Below are positions 8,363-16,347 of a stretch of DNA of 64,000 nt, in pieces (the first letter of the stretch is position 1; each line of letters starts with the position of its first letter). Source of the DNA: Phaeobacter cretensis (GTDB lineage Bacteria; Pseudomonadota; Alphaproteobacteria; Rhodobacterales; Rhodobacteraceae); contig NZ_JBKBEU010000001.1 of NCBI RefSeq assembly GCF_047372505.1, positions 3,038,001 to 3,102,000 of the forward strand, written 5' to 3'. The notes beneath the pieces are model-generated. The model was not told the DNA's origin. It ran no database searches and worked only from the letters and a program-made list of their open reading frames with translations. A program made the position numbers and the translations under genes.

Positions 8363-8844
8363 GCAATGAGCAACCCAAAACCCAGCCAGAGCGCCGCCGC
8401 TGGGTGCGCTGGCTGCTCATAGCGTCTCTCGGTCTGAATCTGGCCGTGATCGGTATCGTTGTCGGTGCGGCCTGGCGCTTTAGCGACCACAAAAAGGGTT
8501 TTGGAATGCCTCCACCTATTGGGGCCATGCTGTTTCGCGATCTGGATGCCGACACGCGGCACAGTTTGCGCAGTGAAGCCGAGGCAGGCCACGGTAGCTA
8601 CCGAGGGCGCCGTCGCGCCGAGGGCGTTATGGTGGTGGACCTGTTGCGGGCGACCCCCTTTGACGAAGCCGCATTAAGCGAGATGCTGGATACGCTGGCC
8701 GAGCGTCGACATGGTTTCCAACAGTCTGTTCAGACGGCTTGGTTGGGCCATATTGGCGCCATGAGCGCAGAGGAACGGGCGGAGTATGCTGAAAGATTGG
8801 AACAGCGCATTCAGCATCCCAAGCGGCGAAAACCGCGGGATTGA
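8359..8844 (+). CDS. Periplasmic sensor of the CnrX/heavy-metal-resistance type
   Basis: 161 aa with one N-terminal membrane anchor (WLLIASLGLNLAVIGIVVGAAW at positions 8410-8475) and a helical periplasmic domain. Residues such as DLLRATPFDEAALSEMLDTL and the terminal MSAEERAEYAERL resemble the Metal_resist/CnrX/Spy-type four-helix fold. In CnrYXH systems the X protein senses a metal and releases the sigma factor from a membrane anti-sigma; the same three-part layout is seen here. The ligand is not evident. Confidence 0.65.
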   Translation: MSNEQPKTQPERRRWVRWLLIASLGLNLAVIGIVVGAAWRFSDHKKGFGMPPPIGAMLFRDLDADTRHSLRSEAEAGHGSYRGRRRAEGVMVVDLLRATPFDEAALSEMLDTLAERRHGFQQSVQTAWLGHIGAMSAEERAEYAERLEQRIQHPKRRKPRD

Positions 8845-8925
8845 GCGGTCACGGTTGTCATCTGAAGAGGTTGGGTGGCGAGGTTGAAGATCGCATCCTA
8901 GACACATCCAGTTTATCAAATCGAA

Positions 8926-8952
8926 CGGGGCAGTGAGAAAATCACTGCCCCG
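8926..8952. terminator. Hairpin at the end of the sigma-factor operon
   Basis: Perfect 11-bp inverted repeat CGGGGCAGTGA / TCACTGCCCCG with a 5-base loop, about 80 bp after the sensor gene. It lacks a strong T-run on the + strand, so termination is inferred from position; it also lies downstream of the convergent PleD-like gene. Confidence 0.55.
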
Positions 8953-9165
8953 TTGCTATTGCGAGGCTGTCTGGCTGCTCGGCCGGTCTGTCCTGTATCT
9001 CCGCCCCTTGTCTGCCGGGTTGTCCCGGTCTGTGACAAGAAGCGCCCGTAACACTGTCCCGTGTTTGGCTGGTGGCGCTCTTGCTGATCTTGCGTCAGCT
9101 TCGGTGCCGGTCTGCGGTGTACCCCCTGCTGCTCTGTGGCAAAGGGTCGGTAATTACGCGTTCTG

Positions 9166-10593
9166 TCAGGCGGCAAGTTCTGCGACGGAGACTTGATTGC
9201 GCCCGGCGTGTTTGGCCGCATAGAGAGCTCGGTCGGCGTTGGCTATCAGGGCGCTGACAGCGCTGTCTTGATCCTGTTGTGTAAGTTCGCCTTTGGCATC
9301 GTTGTCGGAAGCCGGGCGTCGCCCGCCAATTACCGCGCCGATGCTGATGGTTACATAGATCGGCGTGTCGACACCGGGGATGTGAAATGGCTGGCTATTG
9401 ATGCGGTTGCAGAGATCGCTGGCAGCGGATTCAGCCATTGCCTCACCGACGGAGGGTATGACGACCATGAATTCCTCGCCGCCGACACGAGCAAGAAGAT
9501 CTACCGGACGCAGCGCGGATTGCAGGCGCTTGGCGGCTTCGACCAACACGGCATCGCCCACCGGATGACCATAGCGATCGTTGATCTTTTTGAAGTGGTC
9601 GAGATCCGCCAGCATTACCGCAAAAGTCTCACCGGTTTTGGCGGCAGATCTGGCTACACGTTCCAGAAACGGTTTGGCATAGCGGCGGTTGAACAAGCCA
9701 GTCATGGGGTCTTCGACAGCGGCGCGCAGACCGTTGCGGACATTGTCGCGCAGCTGGTCGATCCGGGCCTTGTTCCGCAGCTGTGTATTGAGGCGTAGCG
9801 CCAGTTCGGCGACATCGAAGCCCGCCTGCAGCACATCGTGGGCTCCCCGGTCCAGTGCCTCAGCGGTGATGGCGGGATCTGTGGGGTGGACAATGGCGAT
9901 GACTACCGATTTGCGCGTGGAGGCGCGGGCGCGCAGATCAGCCAACAAGCGCAGGCCCTGGGCCAATGTGTTGCGCCCTAATTCGATAACAATCGCATCC
10001 GGTACCGGCTCGCGCATCAGTGGATGGACCGCGTTAAACTGATGGTGGCAGAGTTGATAGGGCACCCGAGGAGCCAGTTGGGCCTGCCAGTAAACGCCGG
10101 TTGCGGGCTGATCAGTGACAAGGGCCACATGCGCACCACTTAGACCGGCGCTGATATGTGGGCTGGACAGAGGCAGTACATAACCAGGACCGCCGCGCTG
10201 CAGATCCAGCTCTTCTTGCGTGCTGCTGGCGCGCAGCAGGCTACGGATCCGTGCCTGCAGGATGGTATCGTCGAGCGGCCGGTGGAGCACATCGTCTACC
10301 CCGGCAGCAAGTGCCGCGAGGCGGTGTTCCGGGTCGTTGTCACGGTCGATCGCGATCATTGGAATGCCGGCGAGTTGCTCATCTGCAGCCAGCGCGTGCT
10401 TCACATCAACAGCATCGCCGTCAGGCAGGGACATGGCTGTGACAATCAAATCAGGACGGCAGCGTTGTGCAGTTTTGGCAATATCGGCGACAGTTTCTGC
10501 CTGAACCACCCGGTAATAGGCAGCCGAAAGCTGAACTTTCAGCATGATCCGGTTGGTCGCTACACCGTCGATGATTAGGATAGTGCCCTGCAC
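9166..10593 (-). CDS. pleD: PleD-like diguanylate cyclase with two degenerate receiver domains
   Basis: 475 aa in the order REC-REC-GGDEF. The GGDEF active site is GGEEF, and an RPVD inhibitory site lies five residues upstream, so catalysis and product inhibition look intact. The first receiver starts ILIIDGVATNR (DD reduced to DG), the phospho-acceptor position reads alanine (DLIVTAMSLP, residue 53) and the conserved lysine is arginine (HRPLDD). The second receiver also lacks an acceptor Asp. GTG at 10593 has a good AAAGGG site and matches the family start; ATG at 10617 is an alternative. It makes c-di-GMP. Divergent DUF3572 is the usual neighbour of divK-pleD. Confidence 0.85.
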   Translation of the reverse strand: MQGTILIIDGVATNRIMLKVQLSAAYYRVVQAETVADIAKTAQRCRPDLIVTAMSLPDGDAVDVKHALAADEQLAGIPMIAIDRDNDPEHRLAALAAGVDDVLHRPLDDTILQARIRSLLRASSTQEELDLQRGGPGYVLPLSSPHISAGLSGAHVALVTDQPATGVYWQAQLAPRVPYQLCHHQFNAVHPLMREPVPDAIVIELGRNTLAQGLRLLADLRARASTRKSVVIAIVHPTDPAITAEALDRGAHDVLQAGFDVAELALRLNTQLRNKARIDQLRDNVRNGLRAAVEDPMTGLFNRRYAKPFLERVARSAAKTGETFAVMLADLDHFKKINDRYGHPVGDAVLVEAAKRLQSALRPVDLLARVGGEEFMVVIPSVGEAMAESAASDLCNRINSQPFHIPGVDTPIYVTISIGAVIGGRRPASDNDAKGELTQQDQDSAVSALIANADRALYAAKHAGRNQVSVAELAA

Positions 10594-10708
10594 GTGGTGC
10601 CCTTTCGCCCCTTGCATTGGATTGGCCTCGAGTTTTAATGAGACTAGTTAATAAACCCTTTCGTATTTTCATCAATTTGACAGTGAAGTGTCAGGAATGT
10701 GCCCAGAT

Positions 10709-10993
10709 ATGCTATTTTCCGCCGATGCGGCCGAGACTTTGGGCTTAAAAGCGCTTGCCTGGCTGGCAGGTAACGATGAGTTGCTGCCTGTCTTTCTGGG
10801 CGCAACCGGGGCGAGTGAGGCCGACCTGCGCGAACAGGCGGCCAATCCCGAGTTTCTTGGGTCCGTTCTCGACTTTCTGACCATGGATGATGCCTGGGTC
10901 ATGCAGTTTTGTGACAGTGAAGGGCTGGCCTATGATCAGCCGATGCAGGCGCGGATGGCGTTGCCGGGTGGGGCGCAGGTGCATTGGACTTGA
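10709..10993 (+). CDS. DUF3572 family protein
   Basis: 94 aa of the pattern ADAAETLGLKALAWLAG...LPVFLGATGAS...FLTMDDAWVMQFCDSEGL, characteristic of DUF3572. The family is alphaproteobacterial and is repeatedly found beside divK/pleD, as here (divergent). ATG 10709 fits the family N-terminus; ATG 10697 and GTG 10688 are upstream in-frame options. The function is unknown; a link to c-di-GMP or the cell cycle is inferred from location only. Confidence 0.8.
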   Translation: MLFSADAAETLGLKALAWLAGNDELLPVFLGATGASEADLREQAANPEFLGSVLDFLTMDDAWVMQFCDSEGLAYDQPMQARMALPGGAQVHWT

Positions 10994-11325
10994 GACACTC
11001 GATCTGAGGCGCGCGCCTTTCTGATACAGGTTTCAATGCTCAGTTTTCTCATTCATCGCATCAGATTGTTGGTGCTTGAATATGGCAGCGATGCGCAGAA
11101 ACATCCGGGTCTGCGTTAACGTATGCCCTTAATCAATATGAACGCCGTCGAGGTGCATAGGGAAAGATCTGTTGTGCCTTGCAGGCTCTACTCTGGCGCG
11201 GTGTACAGCAATCCCCTATGTATCGGGCAAGCTCCCTTTTGGGGCGATTGTCGTCCACCTCTCTCCTGATCTCATAGTCCTGTTTCCGGGGCGCTGCGGT
11301 TCAGGTTTTTGACCAAGGATTACCC
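10994..11325. other. Intergenic stretch without a recognised gene
   Basis: 332 bp between DUF3572 and the HAD phosphatase. No ORF with homology, tRNA, or strong hairpin with a T-run was seen. It presumably holds the promoter of the phosphatase gene. Confidence 0.5.
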
Positions 11326-12015
11326 ATGCCCGTTGATGCTCTACTGTTTGACAAAGATGGTACGCTGTTCGACTTTGCCAAAACTTGGAACCGCTGGACC
11401 GGGCGGATGCTGGAGTTGCTTTCCGAAGGGGATGCGGATCGATTGCGGGCAATGGCCGCGGCTATTGATTTCGATCCTGAGGCCGGAGAAATCTTACCCA
11501 GCAGCATGGTCATTGCATCAACCAACCGGCAGGTTGCCGAAGAATTGGCCCCCTACGTCCCGCAAATGGATGTGGATACGCTGGAGCAATACATGGCCGA
11601 AAGTGCGGGCGAGGCTGATCTGGCAGAAGCGGTGCCACTGGCGGCCTTTCTTGATGATTTATTGTCGCGCGGCAAGGTGTTGGGGGTGATGACCAATGAT
11701 GCGGAGCTATCTGCAAAATCGCAGCTAAGCCGCAGTGGTGTGCTGGATCGATTTGCCTTTGTGGCGGGTTTTGACAGCGGTCACGGCGCGAAACCTGATC
11801 CAGATCCGTTGCTTGCGTTTTGTACGGCCACCGGCGTGTTGCCAGAACGTACTGCCATGGTGGGCGATAGTCTGCATGACCTGATTGCGGGTTCAGCGGC
11901 AGGTATGCAGCGGATTGGCGTATTGACTGGGCTTGCGGGGGCTGCTGATCTGGAAGCGCACGCGGATGTGGTTCTTCCCGATATTGGCTATATTCCAGCC
12001 TGGCTTGACCGGTAG
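11326..12015 (+). CDS. HAD-superfamily phosphatase (phosphoglycolate-phosphatase-like)
   Basis: 229 aa. The HAD motifs are visible: motif I FDKDGTLFD near the N-terminus, motif II in VMTNDAE, the lysine of motif III in GAKPDPDP, and motif IV GDSLHDLIAG. The order and cap size match Gph/PGP-like hydrolases that remove phosphate from 2-phosphoglycolate or related small esters. The first motif has DKDGT rather than DLDGT, which is common in this subfamily. It lies upstream of the leader of the MttB-like gene. Substrate specificity is not certain. Confidence 0.85.
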   Translation: MPVDALLFDKDGTLFDFAKTWNRWTGRMLELLSEGDADRLRAMAAAIDFDPEAGEILPSSMVIASTNRQVAEELAPYVPQMDVDTLEQYMAESAGEADLAEAVPLAAFLDDLLSRGKVLGVMTNDAELSAKSQLSRSGVLDRFAFVAGFDSGHGAKPDPDPLLAFCTATGVLPERTAMVGDSLHDLIAGSAAGMQRIGVLTGLAGAADLEAHADVVLPDIGYIPAWLDR

Positions 12016-12061
12016 TTGCCGCTTTGAATTTGGCGAACTAGACACATATGCCCAGAAATAT

Positions 12062-12221
12062 GCGATCTAACCCGGATCGCTGCTGAAAAGCGACCAAACC
12101 TGTCGGGAACAGGCATTCGAACCCTGTGTTAACAGGGCCTGCTAGAGGCATGAGCCGTGAACCAAAGGCAGGCGTGATCCCGTGTGGATCCCCGCCAGTC
12201 CGGTGACAAGAGGGGAATGCC
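12062..12221 (+). promoter_or_regulatory. Structured 5' leader of the MttB-like gene, possible riboswitch of unassigned class
   Basis: Five hairpins can be drawn: GCGATC/GATCGC (12062-12080); CCTGT/ACAGG (12099-12113); CCCTGT-GTTA-ACAGGG (12122-12137); CCTGC/GCAGG (12138-12172); GGCG.GATCC/GGATC..CGCC (12171-12196). A long-range pairing GGCATTC (12112-12118) with GAATGCC (12215-12221) would close the domain and overlap the AGGGG ribosome binding site at 12211-12215, just before ATG 12225. Its 5' arm overlaps the second hairpin, giving two exclusive folds. I could not match it to the FMN, TPP, SAM-II, glycine or cobalamin consensus. Confidence 0.5.
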
Positions 12222-12224
12222 GCA

Positions 12225-13784
12225 ATGACATCCGAGACAAGAACCCGAAGGCGCGGTGGTGGCAGGGCAGGAGCTGCTGCCCGGCGTGGGGATGCTGTGA
12301 TCGAGCAGATGCCGTGGTCTATCCCGCGTAATATTGACCGCCCTATCGAACCGCTGGGTCCGGACGGTGTTGAAGCCATCCACATCGGGGCCATGCGGAT
12401 CCTTGAAGAGATCGGTATTGTGTTCCTCAATGACGAGGCGCTCGATCTTTTCAAAGATGCAGGCTGCAAAGTTGTCGGAGATCGCGTCCATTTGGACCGC
12501 GAGTTTGTGATGGAGATGGTCGCCAAAGCGCCGTCGGAGTTTACCATCACGCCGCGCAACCCGGAGCGTCACCTGCCTATTGGCGGCGACCACATCCTTT
12601 TTGGTAATGTTTCCTCACCGCCAAATTATTGGGATATGTCGTTGAACGCCAAAGTCGCGGGCACCCGCGAGCAATGCCAGAACCTGCTGAAGCTGACACA
12701 GTATTTCAACTGCATCCATTTTGCGGGCGGTTACCCGGTTGAGCCGGTGGATATCCATGCTTCGGTGCGGCATCTGGATGTGCTTTTTGACAAGCTAACT
12801 TTGAGTGACAAGGTGATGCACGCCTATTCGCTGGGACAGGAGCGTGTCGAAGACGTGATGGAAATGGTGCGCATTGCCGGGGGGCTGACACATGAGGAAT
12901 TTGAAGCCCGCCCACATATGTACACCAACATAAACTCCACCTCGCCGCTGAAGCACGACCAGCCGATGATCGACGGATGCTTGCGTTTGGCTAGGCGGGG
13001 GCAGGCTATTGTTGTCACGCCCTTTACCCTGGCAGGAGCGATGGCGCCTGTGACTATGGCCGGCGCGGTGGCGCAATCCGTCGCTGAATCGTTGTCGGCC
13101 ATTGCACTGTTTCAGTATGTGCGCCCCGGTACGCCCTGCGTCATTGGCACCTTTACATCCAACGTTGATATGAAGTCGGGCGCTCCGGCCTTTGGTACAC
13201 CAGAATACATGCGCTCCACTCAGATGACCGGACAGATGGCGCGGTATTATGGGCTGCCGATGCGGTCGTCGGGTGTTTGCGCTGCCAATGTGCCGGATGG
13301 ACAGGCGATGTGGGAGACTTCAAATTCGCTCTGGGCGGCGGTGCAGTCTGGTACCAATATGGTCTATCATGCCGCGGGTTGGCTGGAAGGCGGACTTATT
13401 GCCAGCCCTGAAAAATTCATCATGGATTGCGAAATACTTCAGCAGATCCAGCGATACATGCAGCCTGAGGTCACGGGGACCGGCGTGGATGATATCGCTC
13501 TGGAGGCTGTCCGCGAAGTTGGCAACGATGGTCATTTCTTTGGCATTCAGCACACGCAGGATCGCTACAGTACAGCGTTCTATCAGCCCTATCTTAGCGA
13601 TTGGCGCAACTATGAGGCATGGGAGGCCGCAGGTGCAGTTTGGACGCCGGAACGAGCACATAATCTCTTCAAGGAGATCATCGCTCAGTTTGAGGCGCCC
13701 TCATTCGACGTTGCCAGGCGTGACGAGTTGGCCGACTTTGTGGCGCGCCGCAAATCCGAGGGAGGTGCGCCTACCGATTTCTAG
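12225..13784 (+). CDS. Trimethylamine methyltransferase (MttB) family protein, non-pyrrolysine type
   Basis: 519 aa with the Arg/Gly-rich N-terminus (RRRGGGRAG) typical of Rhodobacteraceae MttB homologues and an MttB TIM-barrel body (GGYPVEP, PFTLAGAMAPVTMAGAV, GTFTSNVDMKSGAPAFGTPEY, QSGTNMVYHAAGWLEGG at 13346-13396). There is no in-frame amber codon, so it is the pyrrolysine-free kind, of which MtgB demethylates glycine betaine. No corrinoid protein gene is adjacent. It likely transfers a methyl group from a quaternary amine to a corrinoid carrier; the substrate is unknown. A structured leader precedes it. Confidence 0.88.
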   Translation: MTSETRTRRRGGGRAGAAARRGDAVIEQMPWSIPRNIDRPIEPLGPDGVEAIHIGAMRILEEIGIVFLNDEALDLFKDAGCKVVGDRVHLDREFVMEMVAKAPSEFTITPRNPERHLPIGGDHILFGNVSSPPNYWDMSLNAKVAGTREQCQNLLKLTQYFNCIHFAGGYPVEPVDIHASVRHLDVLFDKLTLSDKVMHAYSLGQERVEDVMEMVRIAGGLTHEEFEARPHMYTNINSTSPLKHDQPMIDGCLRLARRGQAIVVTPFTLAGAMAPVTMAGAVAQSVAESLSAIALFQYVRPGTPCVIGTFTSNVDMKSGAPAFGTPEYMRSTQMTGQMARYYGLPMRSSGVCAANVPDGQAMWETSNSLWAAVQSGTNMVYHAAGWLEGGLIASPEKFIMDCEILQQIQRYMQPEVTGTGVDDIALEAVREVGNDGHFFGIQHTQDRYSTAFYQPYLSDWRNYEAWEAAGAVWTPERAHNLFKEIIAQFEAPSFDVARRDELADFVARRKSEGGAPTDF

Positions 13785-13877
13785 TAGAAGTTGAGGGGAA
13801 GTTTCAGAGATTCAGACCTCTGCCATGTATTTACGAAATTGTATAAGTCAGGCCGATCTAACGAGAGAATCGCCGTT

Positions 13878-15665
13878 ATGACCGACTTGGATACAACGAC
13901 AGCACTGCGTGGCAGGCTACCCGTGGTGGCATTGGGCGCTGGAAGTGGTTTTGCGTTTTGGTTGCTAGCACGCAACTGGGAACAGTCATCTCTGTCAGAG
14001 ACCGTGTTTCTGCTAATGTTTGCTTTTCTATCCAGTTTTTGCGGTTCAGCCTTGGCTATGGTCGGCCCGTTATCGCTCGTGCGTGTGCTGCGCGCTGCGC
14101 TTTGGATCGCTTTGCCGTTGACCGCATTGATGCTGCTTGCAGCACAGCAGTTCGTGGTGGCGACCGACCTGATGGAGAATGAGGTGTTGGTGCTGCTGGC
14201 GCTTGGGTTGGGAGCGATTGCCTGTCCGTTCATACTGTTACGGATGACGGAGCCCGACCGATGGAACCAATTTTCTGATCTCTCTTCGGCCAGTTGGGGG
14301 ATCGCGTTTCGCCTTGCCTGTGGGCTTGGCTTTGTCGCTGTGTTTTGGATCCTTGGATTTCTATCGGACGCGCTGCTTGATCTCGTAAATATCACCATTC
14401 TGGAAGATATCGCGGAGATTGATTGGCTGGCGCTGATGTTGAGCGGGGCGGTTTTTGGTCTCGGTCTTGCGGTTGTTCAAGAGCTGGGTGGAGGTGGAGC
14501 ACCACAGTTGCTGTTCCGTTTGCTCAATCTATTGTTGATCCCCGTCCTGCTGGTGGTTGGTCTGTTTCTTGCGGCGATCCCACTGCAAGGGCTTTCCAGC
14601 GCCTTTGGCCAACTGTCATCTGCGGCGACGCTGATGGCGATGGCCGGGGTTATGATGACATTGGTTTGCGTTGTGCTGATCCGGTACAAACAGCCGCGTG
14701 GCGCAAATGGTATCGCTGTACGGTTGCTGGCGGTGGGCTTGATGCTGGTTGCCGGGCTTGCTGTTTGGGCTGTTGTGATGCGTGTCTGGCAATATGGCTG
14801 GACACCTGATCGGGTCTATGCGCTGTGTCTTTCCGGCGTTCTTTTGTTGCATGGTTTTGTCTATGTGGGATGTGCTGCCATTGGTGGAATCCGTTGGCCG
14901 GATTTCATGCGTCGCAGCATCGTTGGTCTAGCGCTTGCAACCCTAGCGGTATTCACTATTATGCTGACGCCGCTGATCGACGCGGGCCGCATTTCGACCA
15001 ACAGTCAGATCGGGCGGGTAATCTCGGGTGAGGCCGAGGCGGCGGATCTGCCGTTATGGGCCATGGCGCATCGCTGGGGTACATCCGGTCTTGAGGGTTT
15101 GGAAATGCTTGATGCTCATGCGATCGCGACCCAGGACACCGGTTTGTCGGACCGCCTGCGTTTTGCGCGCACGGCCGCTACTCTTTGGGAGGCAGAACGG
15201 GATGCTCAGGATATTACGGCTGATCTACGCACAGAACTGACGGATCTGCTGCCTGTACGTCCCAAAGGGGCGACAGTTGGGGTTGATTTCTTCAAAGGCG
15301 CAAGGCGGCACCAACTGGTGCGGTGGATTGACGGTTGCAAACGGCAGACGTCAGATGGTGGTGCCGGATGCGTACTGATCCAAGGCGCGTTGGGGGCAGC
15401 AACAGACGCAGAAAATACCACGGGGCAACATGCTTTATTGCTGTTCAAAGAGGGGCGCGATGACGAACGGCTCGCGAGTGTTGGGATGTTGTCTACCTCT
15501 GAGGGCATCGTGGTGTCGGGCAGTGTCGTTCTAGGCCAGGAGAAGTTGGAACCGGGACAGGCCGAAGCTTTGCTGAAAACGGCTTTGAACGGTGATTTTG
15601 TGATCTCCCCAGCGCGACGCAATACGTTAAAACTAGGCAACATGGAGGTGCTGATCGTTCCCTGA
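13878..15665 (+). CDS. DUF4153 domain membrane protein
   Basis: 595 aa: about twelve hydrophobic helices over the first 400 residues, then a soluble C-terminal part. The segment around GGGGAPQLLFRLLNLLLIPV and the following AIPLQGLSS matches the DUF4153 family. No catalytic function is known. ATG 13878 was chosen because the upstream ORF extension has no family similarity. It is followed by the H-NOX-like gene after 91 bp on the same strand, but co-transcription is uncertain. Confidence 0.75.
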   Translation: MTDLDTTTALRGRLPVVALGAGSGFAFWLLARNWEQSSLSETVFLLMFAFLSSFCGSALAMVGPLSLVRVLRAALWIALPLTALMLLAAQQFVVATDLMENEVLVLLALGLGAIACPFILLRMTEPDRWNQFSDLSSASWGIAFRLACGLGFVAVFWILGFLSDALLDLVNITILEDIAEIDWLALMLSGAVFGLGLAVVQELGGGGAPQLLFRLLNLLLIPVLLVVGLFLAAIPLQGLSSAFGQLSSAATLMAMAGVMMTLVCVVLIRYKQPRGANGIAVRLLAVGLMLVAGLAVWAVVMRVWQYGWTPDRVYALCLSGVLLLHGFVYVGCAAIGGIRWPDFMRRSIVGLALATLAVFTIMLTPLIDAGRISTNSQIGRVISGEAEAADLPLWAMAHRWGTSGLEGLEMLDAHAIATQDTGLSDRLRFARTAATLWEAERDAQDITADLRTELTDLLPVRPKGATVGVDFFKGARRHQLVRWIDGCKRQTSDGGAGCVLIQGALGAATDAENTTGQHALLLFKEGRDDERLASVGMLSTSEGIVVSGSVVLGQEKLEPGQAEALLKTALNGDFVISPARRNTLKLGNMEVLIVP

Positions 15666-15756
15666 GGCCACTTCAGGAGAAAACCGTAGCAATTTTAATT
15701 GTTGGCCCTTTGTTAACCAGGCTAGGCCAAAAGTAGTGACACGTAACGAGGGACCA

Positions 15757-16347
15757 ATGATGCACGGTCTGATCAACAGGGCATTCCAGGCGTTCGTCAG
15801 CACCACCTTCGGTGAGGAGAGCTGGCAGGCGATTATGGATACTGCAGAGCTCGGTTTTACCGAGTTCGAGGCTATGCTCACCTATACCGATGAGCAGTCT
15901 CAGACCATGTTGCGGACCGCCGAAGATCTGCTAAGTCGCCCTCTCCCGGAAATGCTGGAAGATATGGGGACCTTTCTGGTTTCAAATCCTCAGTTGGAGG
16001 CGCTGCGCAGGTTGCTGCGGTTCGGAGGCGTTAACTATGTGGAATTCCTGCATTCTTTGGACGATTTGCCAGATCGCGCGCGCCTTGCGGTTTCAGATCT
16101 GAACCTGCCCGGACTGGAGCTGATCGAACAGGCCCCCGGGCAGTTCGAACTGCACTGTCAACCTGGTTTGCCGGGGTATGCCCATGTTTTGATGGGTGTT
16201 CTGCGTGCTATGGCGGATGACTATGGCGATCTGGTATTCCTGGACCATTCCGGAACGCAGGACAACGCTGAGGTGATTTCAATTACATTGGTGGAAGCCG
16301 AATTTGCGGAAGGCCGGGCCTTCGATCTGGGAGCGCATTCACTATGA
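15757..16347 (+). CDS. H-NOX (heme NO-binding, HNOB) family protein, degenerate heme site
   Basis: 196 aa beginning MMHGLINRAFQAFV, with the H-NOX pattern (fGeesW..., LLRFGGVNYVEFLHSLDDL, VLMGVLRAM). In H-NOX proteins the heme-ligating His sits in a segment such as LDEVHLRL; here the aligned segment is LDDLPDRARL, with proline (residue 105) at that place, although a His lies six residues earlier (H99). The YxSxR heme-propionate motif is also not recognisable (ELHCQPGLPG). ATG 15757 follows a GAGGGA site; ATG 15760 is equivalent. Its stop overlaps the HNOBA-GGDEF start. It may sense something other than NO, or bind heme differently. Confidence 0.75.
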   Translation: MMHGLINRAFQAFVSTTFGEESWQAIMDTAELGFTEFEAMLTYTDEQSQTMLRTAEDLLSRPLPEMLEDMGTFLVSNPQLEALRRLLRFGGVNYVEFLHSLDDLPDRARLAVSDLNLPGLELIEQAPGQFELHCQPGLPGYAHVLMGVLRAMADDYGDLVFLDHSGTQDNAEVISITLVEAEFAEGRAFDLGAHSL

